NCBI RefSeq assembly: GCF_904848585.1
Contig: NZ_CAJHCR010000001.1
Coordinates: 558,001-622,000 of the forward strand
DNA: 64,000 nucleotides
DNA from: Paraburkholderia kirstenboschensis
GTDB lineage: Bacteria > Pseudomonadota > Gammaproteobacteria > Burkholderiales > Burkholderiaceae
Direction of reading: 5' to 3'
Numbering within the stretch: the stretch's first letter is position 1; each line of letters starts with the position of its first letter. A model generated the notes under the pieces. It ran no database searches. It had not been told where the DNA came from and worked only from the letters and a program-made list of their open reading frames with translations. Shown here piece after piece: positions 7,212 through 15,206 of the stretch. Made by a program: the position numbers and the translations under genes.

Positions 7212-8582
7212 CTACGCCCCCACGCTGCCGACCACTTTCGACAGATGACGCGCAAGCGTCAAGCCGCGCACGGCCATGAAGACCAGCATCGCGGCCCACA
7301 GACCATGATTGCCGTACAGCATGAGCAGCGGCCACGAGGCGCCGACGAAGATCGCGAACGACAGGACCATCGACGTCATCAATTCTCGCGTGCGCGTCGC
7401 GCCGATAAACACGCCGTCGAGTACATAGCCGCCCACAGATACCACCGGCGAAAGCGCCGCCCAGGGCAGATAGCGCTCGGCGGTGGCACGCACGGCCGCC
7501 TGATCGGTCAGGCGCTCGACGATCCACGAACCCGTGCCCGCGTACACGAGCGCGAAGCCAAGCGCGCCGAGCGCCGACCATAGCGCCGTAACCTTGATGG
7601 CCTGGACGAACGCGTGTCGGTCTCGCGCGCCGATCGCCGCACCGACCAGCGCTTCCGCGGCGTGTGCAAAGCCGTCGAGCCCGTAAGCCATGAAGGTCTG
7701 GAAGTTCAGCAGCAGCGCGTTCGCGGCGAGCGTCGCGTCGCCCTGTTTCGCTCCGAGGTGCGCAAACCAGCCGAACGACAGCAGCAGGCACAGCGTGCGC
7801 AAGAAAATGTCGCGATTGAGCACGATCAGGCGTCGCAGCGCCGCGGCGTCGAAGAGCGCCCGGCGGTCGAGGGCAGGCAGGCCGCGCGGCCTGCCGTGCC
7901 ACAGCAGCGCCGCGCCGAGCACGAAGCCGAGCGCGTCGGCGGTGGAAGTGGCCGCGCCGATTCCCGCGACGCCCCAATCGAATGCATACACATACAGGAA
8001 CACGGCGACGATGTTCACGCCGTTGATAAACACTTGCGACAGCAGCGCCAGACGCACGCGCTGCGTGCCGAGCAGCCAGCCGAGCACCACGTAGTTGCCG
8101 AGCGCGAGCGGCGCGGCCCAGATGCGCGCGTGGCAGTAGAGGCGTGCGTTGCGCTGCACGGCGTCGCTTCCGCCGATGGCGCGCAAGGCGTAATCGATCA
8201 ACGGTACTTGCAGCGCGAGTACCGCGGCGCCGATCGCGGCCGCGAGCAATAGTGCTCGCACGACGTTATCGCGCAATGCCGCGTGGTCGCCGGCGCCGTG
8301 CGCTTGCGCGACGAGGCCCGTCGTGCCCATGCGCAAAAAGCCGAAGCCCCAGAACACGAAGTTAAAGAAGAGTCCGCCGAGCGCCACGCCGCCGAGATAC
8401 GACGCTCCATCCAGATGACCGGCCACGGCGGTATCGACGGCGCCGAGAATCGGCTGCGTCAGATTGGCGAGAACGATCGGAAATGCAAGCGCGAGCACGC
8501 GGCGGTGCCAGCGCACCGGCAGCGCGGGCTCCGGGTGCTCCGGGTGCTCGGTGTGGTCGGCCGCAGACGCCGCTTTGCTCAA
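7212..8582 (-). CDS. MATE-family efflux transporter (DinF-like)
   Basis: An integral inner-membrane antiporter with about 12 helices, exporting cationic drugs or metabolites in exchange for Na+ or H+. The N-terminal half shows LAFPIVLANLTQPILGAVDTA and the FLRMGTTGLVAQAHGAGD region typical of DinF-like MATE proteins; the C-terminal half repeats the fold. I place the start at the TTG at 8582 (product 456 residues, normal for the family). It overlaps the DUF2288 stop codon as TTGA and has AGGAA about 10 nt upstream. The frame upstream of it is the antisense-like arginine-rich type. The overlap implies translational coupling to DUF2288. Substrate unknown. Confidence 0.88.
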   Translation of the reverse strand: MSKAASAADHTEHPEHPEPALPVRWHRRVLALAFPIVLANLTQPILGAVDTAVAGHLDGASYLGGVALGGLFFNFVFWGFGFLRMGTTGLVAQAHGAGDHAALRDNVVRALLLAAAIGAAVLALQVPLIDYALRAIGGSDAVQRNARLYCHARIWAAPLALGNYVVLGWLLGTQRVRLALLSQVFINGVNIVAVFLYVYAFDWGVAGIGAATSTADALGFVLGAALLWHGRPRGLPALDRRALFDAAALRRLIVLNRDIFLRTLCLLLSFGWFAHLGAKQGDATLAANALLLNFQTFMAYGLDGFAHAAEALVGAAIGARDRHAFVQAIKVTALWSALGALGFALVYAGTGSWIVERLTDQAAVRATAERYLPWAALSPVVSVGGYVLDGVFIGATRTRELMTSMVLSFAIFVGASWPLLMLYGNHGLWAAMLVFMAVRGLTLARHLSKVVGSVGA

Positions 8583-8887
8583 TGGCGTTCCTGCACGCAA
8601 ATCCACGGAGAAACGACGACGGCCCACAGGTCGGGATCGCGCGCGGCGAAGTCCGCGGCGGTTTCCGATTGCACGCGCTCGACGAGCCCCGCCGACAGCC
8701 ATTGGGTGATCTGGGCGGTGTCGTCGCTAGCAATGGCTTCGGCCACGCTCACGAGATCGAGGTCGCTCGCGACGCGTAACAGCATGCCCCGCGCGAAGAA
8801 GCGTTCCAGTTCCGGCCAGCCGATTTTCGCTGTTTCGGCGAGGAGCTTGGCGTACAGGGGGCTATGGGCGGCGTCGTTGGAAGTCAT
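8579..8887 (-). CDS. DUF2288 domain protein
   Basis: About 102 residues from the ATG at 8887 (MTSNDAAHSPLYAKLLAE). The sequence IGWPELERFFARGMLLRVASDLDLV and the C-terminal PDLWAVVVSPWICVQERH fit the DUF2288 family, small cytoplasmic proteins of unknown function. The stop codon overlaps the TTG start of the MATE gene by 4 nt, so the two form an operon. An in-frame codon at 8926 would extend it by 13 residues; the ribosome binding site does not decide between them. Confidence 0.8.
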   Translation of the reverse strand: MTSNDAAHSPLYAKLLAETAKIGWPELERFFARGMLLRVASDLDLVSVAEAIASDDTAQITQWLSAGLVERVQSETAADFAARDPDLWAVVVSPWICVQERH

Positions 8888-8999
8888 CGTAAGCGGTTTC
8901 TGGCGGGGGTCGATACTATAAACCATCGGTCAGGCAGCCGGCGCGGCACGCATTCCGGTACGCTTAGGCCCTTCGCAATTCGTCCGATTCTGAACCTTC

Positions 9000-9740
9000 A
9001 TGTCACTCGATTCAACCGCGCCGGCTCCGGGCGCGCCAGCTTACGAAGTGGCCGGCGCCACGCTCACTCGCGCCGACGTCGAGCGCCTGATCGCGGCGAG
9101 CGCGACCGCCAACAAGCCCGCAAGCGGCGCGCCGCTCGTCTTCAACGATTGCGATTTCGACGGCGCAGATCTGTCGCGGCTCGACTTGCGTGGCGCGCAG
9201 TTTCACCGCTGCACGCTTGCCGAGACTTCTTTTTTCGGCGCAACGCTCGCGCAGACACGCTGGGTTCGTTGCCGCGCCCGGCAGGCCGATTTTGCATCGG
9301 CGGATCTGGTGGATGCGGCATTCCAGTCGAGCGACCTGAACAACACGACCTGGCGGCGCGCCAAGCTCGCGTCCGCGTCGTTTCGCGGCTGCAAGCTGAC
9401 CGGCGCGAACTTCGAGGCGTGCACGGCGCTGGGCCTGAGCTTCGTCGAAACCCTGCTGGTCGGCGCGCACTTGCGCGGCCTGTCGTTTCGCAAAGCCACG
9501 CTGCATCAGCTCGATTTCTCCGACGCCGACCTTGCGGGCGTCGATTTCCGCGAGGCGATTTTCGACGGCGGCAGTTTGAAAGACGCACACCTGAAGGGCG
9601 CGCGGTTCGACGGCGCCGATCTGCGCGAGGCTGACTTGAGCGGCGTGAGGCTCGTGGACGCGGCACTCTTCAAAGGCGCGACGATTTCGCATCTGCAGGC
9701 TGCGGTGCTCATCACCGAGCTGGGATTGCGAGTCATGTAA
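9000..9740 (+). CDS. Pentapeptide-repeat protein
   Basis: 246 residues, mostly A(D/N)LxX-type pentapeptide repeats from about residue 48 to 222 (for example FDGADLSRLDLRGAQF, ADLREADLSGVRL). They should fold as a right-handed quadrilateral beta-helix. The C-terminal cap ATISHLQAAVLITELGLRVM is the helix seen after the repeats in many family members. Residues 1-47 are a short non-repeat head with a helical TRADVERLIAAS segment. Some relatives (Qnr, MfpA) mimic DNA and protect gyrase; nothing here demonstrates that role. It is monocistronic and divergent from DUF2288. Confidence 0.88.
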   Translation: MSLDSTAPAPGAPAYEVAGATLTRADVERLIAASATANKPASGAPLVFNDCDFDGADLSRLDLRGAQFHRCTLAETSFFGATLAQTRWVRCRARQADFASADLVDAAFQSSDLNNTTWRRAKLASASFRGCKLTGANFEACTALGLSFVETLLVGAHLRGLSFRKATLHQLDFSDADLAGVDFREAIFDGGSLKDAHLKGARFDGADLREADLSGVRLVDAALFKGATISHLQAAVLITELGLRVM

Positions 9741-10280
9741 CGCCGCCGTGCAAGCCGGCCGGATTATGACTTTCGGCCGACTTGTACGGCACCGCACGAA
9801 TGACTAACATCTGATTTATTCAACGCGCGAGAACATCGATTTTAAGCCGCTTATTTGTCGGCGGATTTGAGGCCGTTTTACGGTTTCGCCATTCGCGGAT
9901 TCTCGCGCAAGGGATATTGGGCGTGCGCAAGGCGCGTAGAATTCGATTATTTAATTGAATTGGTGCGGTGGCGCACCAAGCGTTTTCGACGTCAGCGGCG
10001 TGCGAATAAGGTGAGTCGTTGGCGCTGAAAACAACGGCTCCTTTTCGTCAGCCTTGTTGCGGGAGAATGCGGCGGAGCCTTGCTGCGAAAGGCTTTGCTG
10101 GCGTATTAACAGGCTTTGATCGCGAGGCTAATAAGCTGCCGACTGCCGGGTGGGTGTAATTTCTCCGGCGGTTATTGCCTATGTTTTCGGTTCACATAGT
10201 GCGAAATCCGTGCGTCGCATCACATTACCCTGGAAATTAATATATTGCGCTTGTAAAACCGGGTTGTTAAATTCCGTTCT
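9741..10280. other. AT-richer intergenic region without coding sequence
   Basis: No frame here has a plausible start, ribosome binding site and composition. The region contains a perfect 8-bp hairpin (TTGGTGCG-GTGG-CGCACCAA, 9960-9979) preceded by an AT-rich run (ATTCGATTATTTAATTGAATT). It is more AT-rich than its surroundings and ends at the promoter of the candidate sRNA. It could be a remnant of transferred DNA or a regulatory region. Confidence 0.5.
10245..10273 (+). promoter_or_regulatory. Candidate sigma-70 promoter for a small RNA
   Basis: The -35 TTGCGC (10245-10250) and -10 TAAATT (10268-10273) are separated by exactly 17 bp. The predicted start, about 7 nt downstream, falls at the first base of a stem-loop that leads directly to a strong terminator. 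Confidence 0.4.
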
Positions 10281-10355
10281 GGCGCATGGTGAACCGGTCC
10301 TTTGCCGATATGCGCCGAACCCCCGTTAGCCCGGCCTCGCGCCGGGCTTTTTTTT
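10281..10355 (+). ncRNA. Candidate small regulatory RNA, about 75 nt
   Basis: The predicted transcript begins with GGCGCAT, which pairs perfectly with ATGCGCC at 10310-10316 to close a 22-nt loop. A C-rich single strand (GAACCCCCGTT) follows. It ends in an ideal intrinsic terminator: an 8-bp AGCCCGGC / GCCGGGCT stem (10328-10348) with eight T residues. There is no ORF inside, and the nearest plus-strand gene ends 540 bp upstream, so the terminator is hard to explain otherwise. The loop (GGTCCTTTGCC) and the C-rich linker could pair with G-rich ribosome binding sites. Not matched to a known sRNA family. Confidence 0.5.
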
Positions 10356-10580
10356 GGGGCGGCTTTTTAATTGCCGTCACTGCGATTACACACGCCGCGC
10401 GGATCATAAAACCTTACCTTTCCTTTCCTCGGTTATGAGCTGGGTAATCATATTCGTTGCCGCGTGGCCAATTGCATTCGGCGTACTACTTGCCTTCGCC
10501 GCGCGCATCGAACCGCGGTCGGGGCGTTGGGTGCGCGGCCGGCTGGACTTCCGGCAATCCGGCAGCGCGGTGGGTCCGCC

Positions 10581-10907
10581 TTACTGTTTGCAGCGAACCA
10601 CCATCGAGCGGTTTTTCACGTTCGCGCCAAAAATTCCGCCGACGGTGCCACCCGAAGTGGCGCCGTTATCGACATCTTTCGATACGACGTCGTAGCCATA
10701 ATTGCCGCAGACTTCGCCGGCGCGTTTGTAGCATTCGGCCCAGCTCGTGCTGGCGTCGCTGCCGCTGCAGTTGATCGCAAAGCCGGTCTCGCCGCTCGGC
10801 AGATAAGTCATGGTCGTGGTGGTCGAGCAGCCGCTGAGGCTGCCCAGGGTCAGCAGGCCCACACCGATCGCTGCGGCCGTCGCCACGGACGCAAATGCGC
10901 TCTTCAT
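10581..10907 (-). CDS. Putative lipoprotein, 108 residues
   Basis: Starts at the ATG at 10907 with AGGGAA upstream. The signal peptide MKSAFASVATAAAIGVGLLT is followed by the lipobox LSGC. The mature part has conserved-looking cysteines (INCSGS, AECYKRAGEVCGNYGYDV, VVRCKQ) and a glycine-rich stretch GGTVGGIFGANV. The spacing of the cysteines suggests disulfides in the periplasm. The pattern resembles small outer-membrane lipoproteins annotated only as hypothetical in Burkholderiales. It stands alone; function unknown. Confidence 0.8.
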   Translation of the reverse strand: MKSAFASVATAAAIGVGLLTLGSLSGCSTTTTMTYLPSGETGFAINCSGSDASTSWAECYKRAGEVCGNYGYDVVSKDVDNGATSGGTVGGIFGANVKNRSMVVRCKQ

Positions 10908-11090
10908 TGCAGATTCCCTTACAGATGACATGAAAGACGTGGCACGAAGCCACGCGTGTCGGATTGAGCGTTTATAGCACGCGGGGTTCCCCGGCCAGCC
11001 CATGCAACGCGGTGCATGGGGATGCGCGGACTCGGGGTTCGCGGACCAAACGGGACCAAGCGGCGCGCCAACTGCAAGCTGCCGCCGCGT

Positions 11091-11807
11091 CTAACGCGGG
11101 GGCAGCGCACGCGACGGGTCGATCGAACGGCCCTGATAACGCAGCTCGAAGTGCAGCATGACCCGATTGGTATCCGTGTCGCCCATCTCGGCAATCTTCT
11201 GGCCTTGCGCGACGGTTTCGCCTTCCTTCACGAACAGCACGCGATTGTGCGCGTAGGCGGTCAGATACTCGGCGTTGTGCTTGAGAATCAGCAGATTGCC
11301 GTAGCCGCGCAGCCCGTTGCCCGCATAGACGACCGTGCCTGCCGCCGCTGCGACCACAGGCGTGCCCGCTGGAGCGGAAATGTCGATGCCCTTCGAATTG
11401 CCGCCGTCAAAGCCGCGAATGACATTGCCGCTCGTCGGCCACACGAGCGAGATCGACGAGGCAGGCGCCGAGGAGGGCGCGTTGTCGGCCGGCGCGGGAC
11501 GCGGCGCGGCCGGAGTATTCGCGCTCCCATTGCCGCTGCTGCGCACGGCGCCGATCGTCGATGCCGCGCCGTTGGGCGGATCGACACGCAGTACTTGCCC
11601 GACCTCGATACTGTCCGGGTTCGTCAGGTTGTTCCAGCGCACGATGCTTTGCACCGACTGATGGCGGCTACGCGCGATCTTCGACAGTGTGTCGCCCCGT
11701 TCGACGCGATAAAAGCCCGGCCCCACCGGCGCCGACCCGCACGCGGCGATGAGCGCCACCAACGACACGCACGCGAGTCGTTTGATGATTCTTGTTGTTT
11801 CAGACAT
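11091..11807 (-). CDS. Short NlpD-like lipoprotein (LysM + degenerate LytM)
   Basis: 238 residues: signal peptide with lipobox LIAAC; a LysM peptidoglycan-binding domain at about residues 33-76 (YRVERGDTLSKIARSRHQSV); a Pro/Ala linker; and a LytM/M23 domain from about residue 125. In the LytM domain the first zinc-ligand histidine position reads NSKGIDIS instead of H-x-GID, and the final motif is MLHFELRY. This degenerate pattern matches NlpD and EnvC, which activate amidases rather than cutting peptidoglycan. It is much shorter than E. coli NlpD (379 residues) and is not beside pcm or rpoS, so it is probably a paralogue of the main nlpD. The start at 11807 was chosen over a codon four residues upstream. 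Confidence 0.85.
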   Translation of the reverse strand: MSETTRIIKRLACVSLVALIAACGSAPVGPGFYRVERGDTLSKIARSRHQSVQSIVRWNNLTNPDSIEVGQVLRVDPPNGAASTIGAVRSSGNGSANTPAAPRPAPADNAPSSAPASSISLVWPTSGNVIRGFDGGNSKGIDISAPAGTPVVAAAAGTVVYAGNGLRGYGNLLILKHNAEYLTAYAHNRVLFVKEGETVAQGQKIAEMGDTDTNRVMLHFELRYQGRSIDPSRALPPR

Positions 11808-11981
11808 TGGACCTCGCAAAGCGCTGCCGCGCGCCGATCCCGATCACGTGGCAGGTAGATACAAAGCGTCCGATTCTAACGGTTTTGCGTTGCAGCATCG
11901 GAAAAACGGGCATTGCGCTCCGTCCGCACCGCGCGCAATGAAGCCGCGCGCATTGTCGGTTCGCGTCTGCATGCGCCGCAA

Positions 11982-12890
11982 TCAGTCTAGTTTGCCGACG
12001 CCGATGCGCAGCGCCGCAATTTCGGTTTTGCCCGGATCGAGCCAGCGCAGGCCCATGCCGTTATGGTTCGCGTCGGGCAGCCCGAGCCACGGTTCGACGC
12101 AGTAGAAGTCCGACTCCGCCGCCTCTGTCCATGTCGTGACCGCGTACCAGGGTACGGAGTTCGGCCGCTGCAGGTCGATGGTGATGACGCGGCCGAGGCC
12201 CGGTGCGATCAGCCGTACAGGCTGGTCCGGAGCACCCGTGAGGCAGTGAAAGCGGTCGTGAATGCGCGCTTCGTCGAGTGTGTAGCGCGCTTCGCCCGGC
12301 TCGGCCGCGCTGATCGAGCCGTCTGCCTGCTGGAAGCGACGTTCGGTGCGCGGCAGTTCGAGCGACGTCTCGGCACGCTGCGTGTGCGGCAGCGTGAAGT
12401 AGAAGTGATGGCCGGCGTAATAGGGCAACGGTGTATCGCCGGTGTTGGTGGTGGTCAGGGTGACTTCGAGCGTGTGCGCGTCGATCAGCGTGTAGGCCGC
12501 CTCGAAGCGGAAGCCGAACGGATAACCGCCGCGCGTTGCCTCAGTATCCGTGAGCACGAGGCGCAGGCCTGCACCGTGCACGTCGGCGTGAGCGTCGAAC
12601 GGAAGGTCGCGCGCGAAGCCGTGCATGGGCAGTTCACGGACCGTGCCTTGCGCGTCTCGCCAGTATCCGATCTTGCCGTCCACACGATGGCGTCCGAGAA
12701 ACGGAAACAGTAGCGGGTTGCCGCCGCGGATGCGCGCGGGCTGACTCCAGTCGGCGTGTTCGGGCCAATGGATCACCTCTTCGCCGTCGATGATCCACGA
12801 AAGCAGACGGCCGCCGGCTTGCGGCGCGAAGCGGAGCACGGAGGCGTCCTGAGCAATCTCGAGAATGTCCTGCTGCGGTGAAAGAGGCAT
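11982..12890 (-). CDS. Aldose 1-epimerase family protein
   Basis: 302 residues of the galactose mutarotase-like fold. It would interconvert alpha and beta anomers of a free sugar, or act on hexose 6-phosphates as YeaD-type relatives do. Visible features are GGRLLSWIIDGEEVIHW near the N-terminus, RGGNPLLFPFLGRHR, the histidine in MHGFARDLPF, and YYAGHHFYFTLP as the second conserved histidine region. A glutamate in VEPWLGLPDANHNG fits the catalytic base. The ATG at 12890 opens the frame. It is monocistronic; the substrate cannot be read from the context. Confidence 0.85.
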   Translation of the reverse strand: MPLSPQQDILEIAQDASVLRFAPQAGGRLLSWIIDGEEVIHWPEHADWSQPARIRGGNPLLFPFLGRHRVDGKIGYWRDAQGTVRELPMHGFARDLPFDAHADVHGAGLRLVLTDTEATRGGYPFGFRFEAAYTLIDAHTLEVTLTTTNTGDTPLPYYAGHHFYFTLPHTQRAETSLELPRTERRFQQADGSISAAEPGEARYTLDEARIHDRFHCLTGAPDQPVRLIAPGLGRVITIDLQRPNSVPWYAVTTWTEAAESDFYCVEPWLGLPDANHNGMGLRWLDPGKTEIAALRIGVGKLD

Positions 12891-13091
12891 GGTCGATGGT
12901 GTGATGAGTAAGTGTTAGACGCGCCGGACGCGACAGCCGATACCGGCCGAAGCGACGATTTTGCTCTGCTTTACGCTACGGGGAAACCCTTCTCGGGAAA
13001 TTGCGGGTGTCGCAAGCAGGCAATCGTTGTTGATAATCCGTCTCACTGCCCGGTGATATCTACCGCCGGGCGAGATCGCTCAGGAGGCGTT

Positions 13092-13178
13092 ATGGATCTC
13101 GCAATGGCAATGGGTGTCGCTCTCTTCGGCATGTTCACCGCAAGCACGGCTTACTTCTTTTACAAGCTCGAGCGCTGA
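13092..13178 (+). CDS. 28-residue membrane miniprotein (hypothetical)
   Basis: The translation starts MDLAMAMGVALFGMFTAS and ends FFYKLER: one hydrophobic helix with a charged C-terminal end, predicted to sit in the inner membrane. The start codon is preceded by a perfect AGGAGG with 4-5 nt spacing (13082-13087), one of the best ribosome binding sites in the window. A terminator follows about 145 nt after the stop. A frame open upstream to 12912 has no matching start signal. The protein resembles the size class of CydX/KdpF-like subunits, but no sequence family was recognised. Confidence 0.6.
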   Translation: MDLAMAMGVALFGMFTASTAYFFYKLER

Positions 13179-13323
13179 TCTGCGCGCTCCGCCTGAAGCG
13201 GCGTGCGACACACCGCGTCGTGCATGCGAGCTGCGTGCGAGCGGCGTGCGGCTCGGCTTGCGGTTCGTAAGATTGACGCCTTCTCGAACGCGCTGATTTG
13301 CGCGCTTCGCCGTTAGACGATTG

Positions 13324-13353
13324 AAAGGGCTGCTGTCCCTCAGCGGCCCTTTT
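13324..13353 (+). terminator. Intrinsic terminator downstream of the 28-residue gene
   Basis: Stem AAGGGC-T-GCTG / CAGC-G-GCCCTT with one G-T wobble and a 5-nt loop, ending in TTTT. It lies between the miniprotein gene and uppP and most likely ends the former's transcript. Confidence 0.7.
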
Positions 13354-13535
13354 CGTTTGCGTTTCGCGTAACAACCGTTTCATGGTGTGACGCAGCGCGT
13401 CAATATCTCCCCGAATGTGGCCCAAACGCTTGGCGCTGACTTGCCAGCCAGGCATAATCGGTGCGCTTTTGTACGCGCCGGGTATTTCGTTGTGCGGCGC
13501 GCTGTCCCCGACATCTTCCTTACAAGGACTGCCGC

Positions 13536-14366
13536 GTGAATCTGTCGTTTCTTATCTTCCTGAGCGTGCTGCAAGGCGTGACCGAACTATTCCCGGTCAG
13601 CAGCCTCGGGCATACGCTGCTCGTGCCGGCATTGTTCGGCATGCATATCGATAAACACGCGCCGCAGTTGCTGCCGTTTCTCGTCGCCTTGCACCTCGGT
13701 ACGGCCTTCGCGCTGCTGTGGTATTTCCGCGAGCGCTGGTGCGCGCTCGTGCGCGGCTTCTTCGCGTCGTTCGGCGGTCGTCGCAACGACGATGCTCACA
13801 TGATGTGGGCGCTCATCATCGGCACGATTCCGGCCGGGCTCGTCGGCCTGCTGCTCGAGAAGCGGCTCGAACGGATTTTTCACGACCTGCGCATCGTGGC
13901 GATTGCGTTGATCGTCAACGGCGTGCTGTTGTGGGTGGGCGACCGCCTGCAGCGCTCGCGCGCGCATCAGCCGCCGGAGAAAATGGGTTTTGGCCAGGCG
14001 TTCCTTGTCGGGCTCGCGCAGGTCGGCGCGCTGATTCCCGGCTTCTCGCGCAGCGGCCTCACGATGATCGCCGGCAATGCAGCTGGCCTCACGGCGGAGA
14101 AAGCCGCGGAGTTCTCGTTCCTGCTCGGCACGCCGATCATTTTCGCGGCCGGCTTGCTCGAGGTGCCGAAGCTTTTCCATGCGCCAGGCCAACTCGCCGA
14201 CGCACTGCTCGGCGGCGTGCTGACCGCCATCGCCGCGTATCTGAGCGTGCGTTTCCTGATGCGCTATTTCGAAGGCCGCGGACGTCTTGCTTCGTTCGGC
14301 GTGTACTGCGTGATCGCGGGCATCGTGTTCCTCGGCTGGTTTGCAATGCATCCGCAGCCGGTCTGA
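13536..14366 (+). CDS. uppP: Undecaprenyl-diphosphatase (UppP/BacA)
   Basis: Recycles the lipid carrier for peptidoglycan and O-antigen synthesis by dephosphorylating undecaprenyl diphosphate in the inner membrane. The product is 276 residues from the GTG at 13536 (AAGGA about 9 nt upstream), matching E. coli UppP (273). Family motifs are [19 protein letters not shown] (Glu-rich motif) and the phosphate-binding loop [13 protein letters not shown]. About eight membrane segments are visible. An upstream in-frame codon at 13461 gives a cysteine- and arginine-rich extension and was rejected. Overproduction of such enzymes gives bacitracin resistance in other bacteria. Confidence 0.95.
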   Translation: MNLSFLIFLSVLQGVTELFPVSSLGHTLLVPALFGMHIDKHAPQLLPFLVALHLGTAFALLWYFRERWCALVRGFFASFGGRRNDDAHMMWALIIGTIPAGLVGLLLEKRLERIFHDLRIVAIALIVNGVLLWVGDRLQRSRAHQPPEKMGFGQAFLVGLAQVGALIPGFSRSGLTMIAGNAAGLTAEKAAEFSFLLGTPIIFAAGLLEVPKLFHAPGQLADALLGGVLTAIAAYLSVRFLMRYFEGRGRLASFGVYCVIAGIVFLGWFAMHPQPV

Positions 14367-14414
14367 TAATGTTCGATGTGCCCGCCGCGTTCTGGCGGGC
14401 ATGAGGCGATCGGT

Positions 14415-14420
14415 TATAAT
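14415..14420 (+). promoter_or_regulatory. -10 element of the tRNA-Arg promoter
   Basis: A perfect TATAAT lies 14 nt upstream of the tRNA 5' end, followed by a GC-rich discriminator (CCGGGCC) as is usual for stringently controlled stable-RNA promoters. The -35 region is weak (TTCTGG at about 19 bp). Confidence 0.65.
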
Positions 14421-14434
14421 CCGGGCCGACCTTT

Positions 14435-14511
14435 GCGGCGGTAGCTCAATTGGATAGAGCACAGGTCTTCTAAACCTGAGGTTGTGAGTTCGATCCTCGC
14501 CCGCCGCGCCA
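14435..14511 (+). tRNA. tRNA-Arg (anticodon UCU)
   Basis: A 77-nt cloverleaf: acceptor GCGGCGG / CCGCCGC with discriminator G and encoded CCA. The D-arm is AGCTCAATTGGATAGAGC. The anticodon loop CTTCTAA gives anticodon TCT, and the T-loop is GTTCGATCC. It is followed by a strong terminator. Confidence 0.97.
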
Positions 14512-14527
14512 TTGTCTGCACGTCAAG

Positions 14528-14562
14528 AATCCCATCTACCGAATTCGGTGATGGGATTTTTT
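14528..14562 (+). terminator. Terminator of tRNA-Arg
   Basis: Long stem AATCCCATC / GATGGGATT with an inner palindrome ACCGAATTCGGT, followed by a run of six T residues. It begins 17 nt past the tRNA. Confidence 0.88.
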
Positions 14563-14587
14563 CATTGCCTCGCGTTTACGCTCGCCC

Positions 14588-14971
14588 TTACGACAGTGCT
14601 TGCACGTCGATCGAATCGACGCGGTCGGGATAGAACGCGAGATGTTGCGCTATCTCTTTCACGGCCGCATACGGCGACTCGTAGGTCCACACTGCATTAA
14701 CCGCGCGCTCGCCGCCCGGCGTGATGCTGTAGTACGCACAATCGCCTTTATACGGACAGTAGGTCGTGTGGTCGGTGCGCGTGAGCAGGTTCATGTCGGC
14801 GTCGTTGCGCGGAATGTAGTACACCGCCGGATAGGACGCTTCGCGCAACACGAGCGCCTTTTGCGTGTCGGCGATCACGCGGCCCGCCACCGTGACGACG
14901 ACGCGAGCCCGGGCGGGCTCGACGCTAATCGGATGATCGGCGCCGGGGACCTTGATGGTTCTTTCAGTCAT
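14588..14971 (-). CDS. DUF427 domain protein
   Basis: 127 residues from the ATG at 14971, with AGGAG about 9 nt upstream. The sequence carries the DUF427 core: VVTVAGRVIADTQKALVLREASYPAVYYIP, then TDHTTYCPYKGDCAYYSI with two cysteines, and AVWTYESPYAAVKEIAQHLAFY. This is a small beta-rich cytoplasmic domain of unknown biochemical role, widespread in bacteria and fungi. A 35-residue in-frame extension to 15076 was rejected because the Shine-Dalgarno sits at the inner ATG. Confidence 0.88.
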   Translation of the reverse strand: MTERTIKVPGADHPISVEPARARVVVTVAGRVIADTQKALVLREASYPAVYYIPRNDADMNLLTRTDHTTYCPYKGDCAYYSITPGGERAVNAVWTYESPYAAVKEIAQHLAFYPDRVDSIDVQALS

Positions 14972-15124
14972 GCTGTCCAACTCCTGATGAACGGGCGAAA
15001 TGACGTCGACGCGAACCGTCGAGCGCTCTTGCGCAGCATACGCTCGTCGAGTGCGATGCGCCGTGCCGAAGCTCACCGCTCATGAGGCCTGTGTCACGGC
15101 TTCGCGTCTATGCGTCTCGCCAAT

Positions 15125-15148
15125 AAAAATGGGCAGCCGAAGCTGCCC
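15125..15148 (-). terminator. Terminator downstream of the AcpA-like phosphoesterase gene
   Basis: GGGCAGC / GCTGCCC with a 4-nt loop; on the minus strand it is followed by ATTTTTATT. It lies about 60 nt after the phosphoesterase stop codon. Confidence 0.75.
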
Positions 15149-15206
15149 GTCGAAAGCCGCGCCGCAAGGCCGGCTGTTGCTTACCAGTGCTGTTGCGCTG
15201 ACGCGC

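Noticed and set aside
10354..10695. Plus-strand ORF starting MSWVIIFVAAWPIAFGVLLA
   Set aside because: The hydrophobic start is attractive, but it has no Shine-Dalgarno and its second half is antisense to a convincing lipoprotein gene. Possible but not supported.
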